Assembly: GCA_037953745.1 (NCBI GenBank)
Contig: JBAKBP010013013.1
Coordinates: 1 to 64,000, forward strand
DNA from: Lithodes maja
Lineage: Eukaryota > Arthropoda > Malacostraca > Decapoda > Lithodidae
Direction of reading: 5' to 3'
Length of the DNA stretch: 64,000 nucleotides
Shown: piece by piece, positions 8,386 to 17,429 of the stretch
Layout of the letters: every line of letters begins with the position of its first letter
How positions within the stretch are numbered: the stretch's first letter is position 1
Position numbers and translations under genes: made by a program
Notes under the pieces: generated by a model
Told to the model about the DNA's origin: nothing
Database searches by the model: none
Seen by the model: only the letters and a program-made list of their open reading frames with translations

Positions 8386-10527
8386 ATCTAGACTGATTTT
8401 ATTTCCGGGAGAGACATGGATGGGATTTCGAGGAGTGGTTGAAGTTGAGAGGTTGATTATGTTGTTTGGGGCGAGAGAGAGAGTATTTTGGGGTTTAGCC
8501 AAGGTGGAAAAAGTTTTGTGGCTGGATTGGAATGGGACTGGTATTTTGTCGATCGGGATCTTTGGGGGGGGAATTTGGGGCGGGTGGGGTAACGGTGAAG
8601 AGGGGGAGGTTGAAAGTTTAGCGGGGCTCATGATGGTGGGGGACCGACTGGTGAGCAGGTGTTCGGTACGCATGAGGGGGGGGAAATCACTTTGGTGGGA
8701 GTCACGCGTGAGGGGGGGATTAACGGCGCGTGTGGGAGGATCAGAGTGGTGGGGTGTGTCGGTGGCAGTAACGGTTTGCTTAGAGGTTATCTGGGGTTGG
8801 TGAGTTTGTCTGTCATGAGGGGGTGAGTCAAGTGTGGGGTGTTGAAGTTTATTAGGGGTGTGAATTGTGGGGGGGTGGAAGGGAGCTACTGACTGAAAAC
8901 TGTCACAAGGGAGATTTTGTTGGTGGGGGAATAGCGGAGTATTTCTGGGGGAAGGGGGGGAACATGGTTGGGTCCCTAGGTCGTCACGCGTGAGGGGAGG
9001 ATTAACGGCGCGTGTGGGAGGATCAGAGTGGTGGGGTGTGTCGGTGGCAGTGACGGTTTGTTTAGAAGTTATCTGGGGTTGGTGGGTTTGTCTGTCATGA
9101 GGGGGTGAGTCAAGTGTGGGGTTTTGAAGTTTATTAGGGGTGTGAATTGTGGGGGGGTGGAAGGGAGCTACTGATGGAAAACTGTCACAAGGGAGATTTT
9201 GTTGGTGGGGGAATAGCGGAGTATTTCTGGGGGAAGGGGGGGAACATAGTTGGGTCCCTAGGTCGTCACGTGTGAGGGGAGGATTAACGGCGCGTGTGGG
9301 AGGGTCAGGGTGGTGAGAGGTGAGTGAGTTAGGAAACGGGATTTGTTGGGGGGACTGCGGCGGGTTGGTGGGGGAAAAGTTAGGTGTAGAACAGGGGTTA
9401 TTGGTAGAGGACTGATGTCTTGATTTGGGGTTTTTAACATGACGAATTTTGGGAATCTTCTTGGTGGCAGTCACGGTCTGGTTAGCGGTTATCTGGGGTT
9501 GGTGGGTTTTTTTGACAGGACGAGTTTGGGGAATTTTCTTGGTGGCAGTCTCGGTCTGGTTAGAGGTTATCTGGGACTGGCGAGTTCGTTTGACATGAGA
9601 GGGCGAGACGAGTGTGGGGTTTCGACGTTTTCTAGGGGTGTGAACTGTGTGGGGGTGGAAGGGAGCTACCGACTGAAAACGGTCACAAGCTACCGACGGA
9701 AAACGGTCACAAGGGAAATTTTGTTGGTGGGGGGATAGCTGAACATTTCTGGGGTCATGGGGAAAATAGGTTGTGGTAGGCCTACATAGGTAGGCATAGC
9801 TAGAATACGGGGCTTGTTGGGGGGGCTGCGGAGGGTTGGTGGGGGAAGAGTTAGGGATGGTCGGAGAGGATAGAGGCAAGGAAGAGTGCACTGGGGTTGG
9901 ACTTTCACCGGAAGTCATTTTGGAAGGGTGCACGGAGTCTTGGATAGGGGCTGAAGGGTTGGATAGGGGATTCATCGAACTGCGTAGGCATTCTTCTCTG
10001 ATGGAGAGCATATGTTCTTCGAATAAGCCATACGGGTCGAGATGGGCGGTGATGTGGGGTGGGAGGATGTTTAACAAAGCGGTGAATAAGAGTTCATTTT
10101 GTTGGTCGTAATCTTCATAGCTATACGTGGTCCTCACGTATCTGTAGAGTTGTATGAGGGTCACATTTATATCTCCTTCATACTTGATCTCGTCGACTTT
10201 TATTATTTTGGGGGCGACGGGGGAACCCAAAAGTGGATCTAAGGTCCGGATCACGAAGGATCGAAACTGGTTCCAGGTACTCTCTGGCGTATTCTGTGCC
10301 ACCATTTGGTGGATAAATTCTTTAAAGGTAGGCTTATCAACAAGTTGGGAAACGGCTTCTCCCAACTGTATAATATGCAAAATTCCCCAGGCGATTTTTT
10401 CGCGGTCATTATAAAATACCACATCGTATACTGGCTTTATTATGTCTAAGTAACTGGTGATATCATACGTGTTTAAATCATACTTGGGAATGTGTGCGAG
10501 TGGCTGAAGATTTCGACCTGTTGCCAT
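8287..10527 (-). CDS. Gag-like protein with proline-rich repeat tail
   Basis: A 746-residue frame from the first ATG (10527) that follows the PBS; an upstream TTG at 10578 is in frame but less likely. Residues 1 to about 200 are mixed alpha-helical and capsid-like (DNREKIAWGILHIIQLGEAV, TWNQFRSFVIRTLDPLLG, YEDYDQQNELLFTALLNILP), resembling the CA domain of Ty3/gypsy-type Gag. The rest is low-complexity Pro/Thr/His/Gln-rich with in-frame 94-residue repeats. I see no CCHC zinc knuckle and no protease motif. It would form the particle that packages element RNA. It is the only gene between the LTRs; no Pol follows, so RT and integrase must come from another element. The C-terminus is probably truncated by the frameshift at 8341-8349. 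The Gag assignment rests on position, length and helical N-terminus, not on a search. Confidence 0.65.
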   Translation of the reverse strand: MATGRNLQPLAHIPKYDLNTYDITSYLDIIKPVYDVVFYNDREKIAWGILHIIQLGEAVSQLVDKPTFKEFIHQMVAQNTPESTWNQFRSFVIRTLDPLLGSPVAPKIIKVDEIKYEGDINVTLIQLYRYVRTTYSYEDYDQQNELLFTALLNILPPHITAHLDPYGLFEEHMLSIREECLRSSMNPLSNPSAPIQDSVHPSKMTSGESPTPVHSSLPLSSPTIPNSSPTNPPQPPQQAPYSSYAYLCRPTTTYFPHDPRNVQLSPHQQNFPCDRFPSVACDRFQSVAPFHPHTVHTPRKRRNPTLVSPSHVKRTRQSQITSNQTETATKKIPQTRPVKKTHQPQITANQTVTATKKIPKIRHVKNPKSRHQSSTNNPCSTPNFSPTNPPQSPQQIPFPNSLTSHHPDPPTRAVNPPLTRDDLGTQLCSPPSPRNTPLFPHQQNLPCDSFPSVAPFHPPTIHTPNKLQNPTLDSPPHDRQTHQPQITSKQTVTATDTPHHSDPPTRAVNPPLTRDDLGTQPCSPPSPRNTPLFPHQQNLPCDSFQSVAPFHPPTIHTPNKLQHPTLDSPPHDRQTHQPQITSKQTVTATDTPHHSDPPTRAVNPPLTRDSHQSDFPPLMRTEHLLTSRSPTIMSPAKLSTSPSSPLPHPPQIPPPKIPIDKIPVPFQSSHKTFSTLAKPQNTLSLAPNNIINLSTSTTPRNPIHVSPGNKISLDSTPLKPQPCLPRPPPTISLSNPHTPNLQTTRS
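8702..9550 (-). repeat. 282-bp in-frame coding repeats in Gag
   Basis: The motif TCACGCGTGAGGGG recurs at 8702 and 8984, and as TCACGTGTGAGGGG at 9266: spacing exactly 282 bp, or 94 codons. Repeat protein contains DPPTRAVNPPLTRD, RNTPLFPHQQNLPCDSF and HQPQITSKQTVTATD. A more diverged relative of the HQPQIT-NQT segment follows at 9450-9580. Confidence 0.85.
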
Positions 10528-10581
10528 GCTTCTACTGTTCCAAACTTGCAGTGTAATGCAACCTTTTATCCGAATCAAGAA

Positions 10582-10597
10582 CCACCGCTGCCGCCAA
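10582..10597 (-). other. primer-binding site of Gag-only element
   Basis: TTGGCGGCAGCGGTGG starts at the first base after the 5' LTR. The TRIM internal region at 2315-2330 reads TTGGTGGCAGCGGTGG at the same relative position, a single difference. A tRNA ending in the complement of TGGYGGCAGCGG would prime both. Confidence 0.75.
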
Positions 10598-13500
10598 TGT
10601 TATGCCCTGTTTTTCTACAGGTTTAACTTGGGTAATGTGAGTTCTAATTGACTGGGTATAGAAGGCTGCATGCACAATACAAGATATGAGGAATAGAGAA
10701 CACAAAGAAACACATGGTAGCAAGTTACACGATCACGTTTATTAATATACCACTGCAGAATACTTGTGTAAGACAATATAATAGAATGGAACAACACTAG
10801 CATAAGTGGATCTGGATGGAGCCTAGTCTCCCACTTCCAACGTTCAGGTATTAATCTTCTGATCACTGGCTTTGATTTAACAGGTTTATATACCGAAGAC
10901 CATCAATGTTACTTATAGATTCCTATTCACTGTTAGATTTATTACTGGTAGCTCTGGTGCACAAGTAGTAGTTCACAGACTAGATTAGACACGCGTATTT
11001 TAGAGCACAGGAATTCTAGAGTAACCTCAGAAGGGTACTGATCTAAGTTTTATATCCTTGTTTCAGAAATACATAGAACGCAAATCAGTGGGCGAACGTT
11101 AGATATCACTAGAGTTTTAATATCTGAATAAGGTAATTACGAGAGTCAAGGTCGCCTGTTAATTAATGAGCACTGATCGCTTAGTACGTCCCAAATGGAA
11201 TGGTTAAGTCTGTATTACACTGGGCAAGGTCTTAGCCACTTCGTAGAAATATTTAATTAGTGAAATCTCTAAACAGCACAGTAAGATGTAGTACTGCTAA
11301 AGAGAATCTTGGGTAGTATCTGATGGGTCTGGTCCTGGTTATCTTGCGTCCATGATGTTGGGGGCTAACGACTGGTTCCGCGGCCGTCCAGGGTGTCCAT
11401 ATGTGTGAAGTTCTTAAATACGTGGGCAGGTCCTTCCATCCAAATCTGCCACGGAGTCTGCCGGTTCTGGGATCTCACTCTGGAACAACACAAGGGCAGA
11501 GCTAGAGGTTAACTGCAGGGTAGTGACCCCTGGTTGGTGTCTAGCTTTCAACTGATTTGACTGGGGGCGGGAGTTAGATTTATAGGCTCGGTTCTGGACC
11601 CTGTAGACAGTAGGGATCTCGAGTCTTATGAACTTAATTGAGCTCTCAATAGAAATGGAGACTAGGTAAGATGGTATTTACTGTTGTGGCACAGGGCTAT
11701 AGGAAAGCCTTTATATTTCATATAACTGAGCCTTAGTAAGAGGTACTATTTTGGCTATACTGGACGTATTTAGGGGAGAGAGACTGGATCTACTTTGCGA
11801 GGAGGATGGGGACAGCTGTGATAGGAACGTCTCTCTAGATTGTTCAATCTTCATTCTATGGTATATCTGAGGTGCTAATTTAGTGATCAGAGCATGCAAG
11901 AAAGGTAAATGGTTTATTGTGAGTTAATAGAGGTTAGTAAAGGTGTTAGTCATTCATGGTTAGTTCATTGATAGGAAGAATTCCTGTGCTACCTGGCAAT
12001 GACTCGAAAGTCAAAACAGGGGCCAGGTATACCTCCGCGGGGGTGGGGGTCTCCCTCCTCGGGTGGGCCAAAAGGGGGAGCTGGGCGCACTCTCTCTGTG
12101 ATCGTCGTCCGGCGGCTGTGGCTAGGGGCTTGCCATATCACCAGTGTTTATAATAACCCTCTGTGTATGAGACAGATGTGGGTGTCTTTAATACCAAAAC
12201 CGAAGGTGCCTTAGCTAGCTGGTTTTACTCGGCTGGTTGTTAATTGTAGAGTTTGCTGGATGTGGTGGAGACTGGGTTGCTAACTCTGCCACATTTATCT
12301 GGAAGTATGGCAATAGAAGTTAGTAACTGGCGGGGCGGCTAGCCTCGCACCGACGACCATTGGGTGCAGGGTTGTGAATGTGTTGTAAGAGAATAGATGG
12401 CATGCAAGGGGCTAGTAAAGTTCTAATGTTGTTCTGGCCTACTAAGTGAAGGTAGGCTGGATAGGAGTATATATATAAAAGGTTGGAGAGCGTTAGCAAC
12501 GGACAATTCAAGGATCTTCAAGAGGTATGAGAGAGAGGCTAGGTCGGACAAGAGTCGAGAAGCGCGGGAATTCTTACTGAGAGGGGGGGAGAGTTCAATG
12601 GCTACAGGGAAATTTTGCCCCTAAGGTCCCTGGGCGTGGGGGTGGCATTAGGCTACACTTGATATGGAAAGTTTGAAAAGGCAGTAGAATACGTTAGCCA
12701 AAATATGCTACCGGGGAATGCAACTATGGGGTGGTATATGAGTCTGGAAAAGATAGAGTTATGTGATCAGTCCGAGGGTTATGGATACTATTAGTTGGTC
12801 CTGGGAACTGCGTTTTCTATTAAATATAAATATAAATACCAACAAAAGCGGCAGTTCGTAGGGGTACTTAGTTATTGTTTCGGGATACTTATGACAGATA
12901 CTGGTAACCAGGTTATCTTATACAATCTCTGGTTGGGGTAAGAGGTGTAAGACACGAAGTAAATTGGCGTAGTGTGGGCTGTGGATACGAAGGAGGCAAG
13001 GGGAAGACGTATGACAATTGTGGAAAGTAAATGGAAAAAGGTGAACACAATGGCGGATAAAAAATACTTAACCTAAGGATTGTATACATAGATTTATGGG
13101 GCGATGGGTCTTCATAAAGCTTAGTCTGGCAAGACAAGATGTTAGGGAATGTTAATATTAATACTTAGTTACTAGAGGAACAATGCAAGGGGCGACTGAG
13201 CACGGGTTACATATATCTATACTCGTCATGGAAAATGATATAAGAGGTCTAGGGACAATCGTGGGTGTTTTAACTTCTAAAATATATAACATCTACTTCT
13301 CGGATGCAAGAACATAAATAAATATTATGGCTGTCTGATGTGTTGGCATTGGCTCAACGTCGGGACAGGGCATGGTTGTTTTTAATATGAATGTATATTC
13401 CTGTTCATCATCTTTGTAGCAAGGACAGTGCCGCTATGTCGTATCAATGCTGGTGGCAGTTAATATTATAGACTTAGTTACTAGAGGAACAAATGCAAGG

Positions 13501-14286
13501 GGCGACTGGGCAGTGGGCACGGGTTACATATATCTATACTAGTCATGGAAAATGATATAAGAGGTCTAGGAACAAACGTGGGTGTTTTAACTTCTAAGAT
13601 ATATATAAAATCTACTTGTCGGATGTAAGAACATACATAAATATTATTATGTCTGTCTGATGTGTTGGCATTGGCTCAACGTCGGGACAGGCATGGGTGT
13701 TTTTAATATGAATGTATATTCCTGTTCATCATCTTTGTAGCAAGGACAGTGCCGCTATGTCGTATCAATGCTGATGGCAGTTAATATTATAGACTTAGTT
13801 ACTAGAGGAACAAATGCAAGGGGCGACTGGGCACGGGTTACATATATCTATACTAGTCATGGAAAATGATATAAGAGGTCTAGGAACAAACGTGGGTGTT
13901 TTAACTTCTAAGATAATATATAACATCTACTTCTCGGATGTAAGAACATACATACATATTATTATGTCTGTCTGATGTGTTGGCATTGGCTCAACGTCGA
14001 AACAGGGCATGGGTGTTTTTAATATGAATGTATATTCCTGTTCATCATCTTTGTAGTTAGGAGTGTAGGACACGAGGGGGTTAGTGTACGTGAGGTGTGG
14101 AAAAAATGGTCAGTTTAGAAAAAGGAAAACTGGGTGCAGCCAAAAGCTGTTTAGCCCTGCGGGCTTGGGCCTGTCTGAATTGGCTGGCTCGGTCAGCTGG
14201 TCCTTTCGTTCTGTGGACCTTTCTTCCGGGTGTTTCTGTGCGGTGTTCGCTCGTGGCTTCTGTGGTGGGCTTCTTGTTCTGGGGCA
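10598..14286 (-). repeat. 5' LTR of Gag-only element, 3.69 kb
   Basis: Starts TGTTATGCCCTG (plus strand), ends TTCTGGGGCA and abuts the TTTT target copy at 14287-14290. It contains the element's promoter in minus orientation, which I cannot locate by motif. Seven bases longer overall than the left copy through small indels. Confidence 0.88.
13151..14056 (-). repeat. tandem repeat, second LTR
   Basis: Same three-unit array as 5902-6806 with the same internal deletions, separated by a handful of substitutions. Confidence 0.85.
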
Positions 14287-14744
14287 TTTTAATTTTCCAT
14301 TTTGAGTTGTTCCTAATCATTAACCCTACCCCTCCCCCTTTTTTTTCTGATTTCTCCCTCCCTCTCCCAATGAGCGTATATTTATCCCCTTCCCATTTTG
14401 TCTCTCCCCTAAGGTGTGTTTCTGTTATTCCTATCATTTCCATTTCCCACTCACTCCATACCTCTTCAATGTCTTGTATTTTCCCTCTATTCATCCCATT
14501 TATGTTTACACATCCTATTTTTATTCCTTGGTATACGTTACCCCCCTCCCCCCGCTCTTTCCCTTTGTTCTTCTTCACTTTTTTTCCCTTGTTCTTCTGC
14601 TTTCTCTTCCTTTCTCTTATTTCTCTTTCTTCCCCTCCTCCTCCTTCTTTCTCTCCCACCGTTCTTTCTCCCATGTCTAAGTTTCCCTCTACTTCCTTTT
14701 CAATCTTCTTCTCATTTCCCTCTCGCTTTTCTTTCTTTCCCTTT
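14287..14744 (-). pseudogene. LINE-A fragment, N-terminal half of APE-type endonuclease
   Basis: The minus strand reads a basic linker (KGKKVKKNKGKERGEGG), then the start of an APE-type endonuclease: IKIGCVNINGMNRGKI, EMEMIGITETHLRG (catalytic Glu in the ITETHL motif) and KKGGGVGLMIRNNSKWKI. The Gag-only element interrupts it here; the domain resumes in frame at 3354. The rightmost bases (CCTTT, 14740-14744) are the left target copy of the TRIM at 14745. Confidence 0.82.
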
Positions 14745-15142
14745 TGTAATGCCCTCGAAAATGTCCCGCACCCACAATAATACTAACCCGAGTTGACGTC
14801 AGGTATAGCGTAAAATAGTCGGAGATGGTAAGTCCAATAAACTCATCACGTGATAACACCACGAGACTATCACCTGGTTCTTAAAAATCGGACTAAGGTT
14901 GCTATACTTTTAGTACGTCCGTGGTAGTACAGTGGGTTAGCGCGCGGGCCTGGTGGTGATGGTTGGGTCACTAACCAGGGTTCGAACCCCACCCAAGGCA
15001 TCTCAAAACCTGTGGGTTTTTAGGGGGGTTAAATTCCCTTCAGAGGTTCGTACCCCGCGCCAGGTACCAGGAAAAGTTGATCCTAAAGGTAGCCTGGGGA
15101 TATTTCAGGAGACCATGAATTCCCTTCACACCCAGCATTTCA
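14745..15142 (+). repeat. 5' LTR of intact TRIM
   Basis: TGTAATGCCCTCG to CAGCATTTCA, 398 bp. It includes a Pol III unit and a palindromic CACGTG in ATCACGTGAT. Confidence 0.9.
14923..15021 (+). ncRNA. predicted Pol III unit in 5' LTR of intact TRIM
   Basis: A box 14935-14946, B box 14979-14989, T5 run 15017-15021. Since the unit is wholly inside the LTR, it is copied into both ends on each retrotransposition. Confidence 0.62.
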
Positions 15143-15297
15143 TTGGTGGCAGCTAGGGAACGTGACCAGGTAGCTACGTGGAGCACCCGTCACGCGAACC
15201 CTATACCAACAATATTGAGATTGCTGAGGTAATACAGCTACGATACCTTACGACCTTAAAATAGGCTAGGGACTAGCCTAGTTAAAGAAGGATGTAA
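15143..15297 (+). mobile_element. TRIM internal region
   Basis: Opens TTGGTGGCAGCTAGGG (PBS variant shared with the minus-strand unit at 966-1120). The conserved TAGGCTAG-GGA-CTAGCCTA hairpin and AAAGAAGGA tract lie near the 3' end. Confidence 0.85.
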
Positions 15298-15695
15298 TGT
15301 AATGCCCTCGAAAATGTCCCGCACCCACAATAATACTAACCCGAGTTGACGTCAGGTATAGCGTAAAATAGTCGGAGATGGTAAGTCCAATAAACTCATC
15401 ACGTGATAACACCACGAGACTATCACCTGGTTCTTAAAAATCGGACTAAGGTTGCTATACTTTTAGTACGTCCGTGGTAGTACAGTGGGTTAGCGCGCGG
15501 GCCTGGTGGTGATGGTTGGGTCACTAACCAGGGTTCGAACCCCACCCAAGGCATCTCAAAACCTGTGGGTTTTTAGGGGGGTTAAATTCCCTTCAGAGGT
15601 TCGTACCCCGCGCCAGGTACCAGGAAAAGTTGATCCTAAAGGTAGCCTGGGGATATTTCAGGAGACCATGAATTCCCTTCACACCCAGCATTTCA
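15298..15695 (+). repeat. 3' LTR of intact TRIM
   Basis: 398 bp, ends CATTTCA, followed directly by the CCTTT target copy. Confidence 0.9.
15466..15574 (+). ncRNA. predicted Pol III unit in 3' LTR of intact TRIM
   Basis: A box 15478-15489, B box 15532-15542, T5 run 15570-15574. Confidence 0.62.
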
Positions 15696-15895
15696 CCTTT
15701 TCTTTTTTCTCATCCTCCCTTTCTCCTCCCGCTTCCTCTCTTCTCCCCTTCCTTCACCTTTCTGTGTTCTTTAGCCACTCTTTCCTCTGTTCCTCACTTT
15801 CTTCTATTGCTCTCCTAATCTTTCCCCCTACAGTCCATATCCCCTTTTCTGACAGGTGTATTCCATCCCTCGCAAAATCTCCTGGGCTCAGCTCC
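15696..15895 (-). pseudogene. LINE-A fragment, end of an esterase-like ORF1
   Basis: The minus strand reads GDFARDGIHLSEKGIWTVGG, whose DGIHLSEKG resembles the C-terminal Asp-x-x-His block of SGNH/GDSL esterases, a domain known in ORF1 proteins of CR1/L2-group LINEs. It continues as KIRRAIEESEEQRKEW to a TGA, then stays open in the same frame into the basic linker at 14744. The TGA may be the true end of ORF1. The element is 5'-truncated near 15895. Confidence 0.6.
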
Positions 15896-16497
15896 TAATC
15901 ATGCCCTAATGGTCTCTACTCTTGAGCTTTTTCTTCCTTAACCAAAACAAAGCGGGCCTGTTGCTAGGTTGCGGTGGGGTTCCATGGCAAGTGTTTAAAT
16001 GTCAGTCAGGAGGGGCATTGATGTTGACGGACTCAATAGTTCTAGTGTTGCTTACTAGCCTACGCAGCCATTAATTATAGAATAGTATTGTGAGGGCTGT
16101 AATGTACTAATGGAGGATATGAGGTAAGAATATGGTGATCAAATCATTCAAAAGTCTTGGATTTTTTGGTACCGTAGGCCTAGCCTATTGGGTTAGGCTA
16201 CTTATTACGAGATCACCACGAATTTGTTCTTGATATATTTGAAGGCTAGGCCTATTATAATTCTTGCGGTGACTCCAAGGTAACATTCAAGGAGACTACA
16301 GCAGGACTTCTTACCTCTGACCAGGTATAGGCTATCCGGAAAAATGTTATTTTAATACCACGAATTTTCCGAGTGTTTTTTATAAAAGAAATTGTTCATT
16401 TGCATCAATATATAGTGTTTGTAATTAATTAGAAATCTCGGGAAAACCTATTTTCCCCATTAGGCCTATCGATCGATGTTGAGACATGCTCGCTCCC
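15896..16497. other. AT-rich intergenic DNA
   Basis: No supported gene. Several short TAGGCCTA-type motifs occur (16188, 16252, 16461), as elsewhere in the window. Nothing else recognised. Confidence 0.5.
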
Positions 16498-17145
16498 CAT
16501 AGTGATTTGAAAAGACATTAGCCTAACCTAACAACCTTACCTAACCTAACCTAGTATTATGGGTGGGGGCTGCCGCCCCCACACCCCCGCTGGTTGAGTA
16601 CCCCTTAGTAAATAAAAAAAAAAAAAAAATTGGCTGTCGATTAACGAAGGTGAAAGAAAAGTCGATGAAGTCTACGGTGTTTACTCTGCAATGTTCAGCT
16701 TTGATTGTACATTGATAACGGGAAAGTACCGTATTGACAACCTTGTTACGAAAATTAAATTTTAGTATCATACTTTATATTAGGTTTTTCCGAGGGTTTA
16801 ACACATTTTCATATGATCTTTAGAGCTGTCGATAACTGGAAGTACCGTATTGACAACCTTGTTACGAAAAATAAATGTTAGTACTGTACCATACTTTTTT
16901 ATTAGGTTTTGCCGAGGGTTAAAACAAATTTTCTTATGATCTTTAGAGCATATAGATTCAATATTTATCTTCAAATATATCAATAAAATTTGTGGTATTA
17001 AAATAACATTGAACCGGCTATCCTAGTGTTTACTAGCCTATTCCCCTTTGAAAGAACATTAGCGGCGCCTAACCTAACAACCGTACCTAACCTATCCTAG
17101 TATTATGGGTGGGGGCTGCCGCCCCCACACGGTGCCACACTCCCG
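16498..17145. repeat. duplicated block with CCTAA tracts and a GC hairpin
   Basis: A segment with CCTAACCTAACAACC, CCTAGTATTATGG and the hairpin GTGGGGGCTGCCGCCCCCAC occurs at about 16512-16585 and again at 17068-17132. Between them is a tandem duplication of about 117 bp; the motif ACCGTATTGACAACCTTG starts near 16728 and again near 16845. No coding sequence seen. Confidence 0.65.
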
Positions 17146-17429
17146 CTATTTGACAGATTTTTGGTGTATTTTTCTGTGAAATCGGGTTTTTTCAAGTGTC
17201 GATAACGAAATTCCGCCATGCGGACTATAGGCCTAATGAGAAAAATATGGCGAGTCTATTGGTCCCTATTTTCCCTAATAAATTGTTTCTAATAAGGCGG
17301 ATGTAGCCTAGTGTCCTTGAAGATTATCGACTCCAACTCTATTTGGGTAGCCTATTAGGCTAGGCCTAAACTTATTTGGTCAATGTTACCATTTATCCAC
17401 CCACGATTTTCAAGGTTAGGCTTAGGCCT
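17146..17429. other. intergenic
   Basis: No gene or element recognised; contains several GGCCTA motifs. Confidence 0.4.

Larger units (their letters stand above)
3355..14286 (-). mobile_element. 10.9-kb Gag-only LTR retrotransposon with 3.7-kb LTRs
   Basis: Two direct repeats (3355-7036 and 10598-14286) flank 3,561 bp. Orientation is minus: a PBS-like TTGGCGGCAGCGGTGG follows the right-hand LTR, and a purine-rich tract precedes the left-hand LTR. LTR ends are TG...CA, with TTTT on both sides (3351-3354 and 14287-14290) as target duplication; a 5-bp ATTTT reading is also possible because the flanking A is ambiguous. The internal region holds one Gag-like gene. I see no protease, RT, RNase H or integrase. 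This matches the TR-GAG/LARD type of non-autonomous element, best known in plants. LTRs are nearly identical, so insertion was recent. It interrupts LINE-A. Confidence 0.85.
14745..15695 (+). mobile_element. intact TRIM element with Pol III-bearing LTRs
   Basis: A 951-bp element: LTR 14745-15142, internal 15143-15297, LTR 15298-15695. Both LTRs are 398 bp and appear identical or nearly so. A perfect 5-bp target duplication CCTTT lies at 14740-14744 and 15696-15700. No coding capacity. This is the reference copy from which boundaries of the rearranged cluster at 568-2865 can be read. Removing it restores the LINE-A frame. Confidence 0.92.

Noticed and set aside
7850..8390. CRISPR array from regular repeats
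   Set aside because: 168-bp head-to-tail units without unique spacers in a eukaryotic retroelement; ordinary tandem repeats.
8276..8803. 175-codon plus-strand ORF rich in Gly, Trp and Val
   Set aside because: Antisense to the Gag gene in a G-rich strand; composition artefact.
16550..16590. Rho-independent terminator from the GC hairpin GGGGGCTGCCGCCCCC
   Set aside because: Eukaryotic context; the hairpin is part of a repeat duplicated at 17110.
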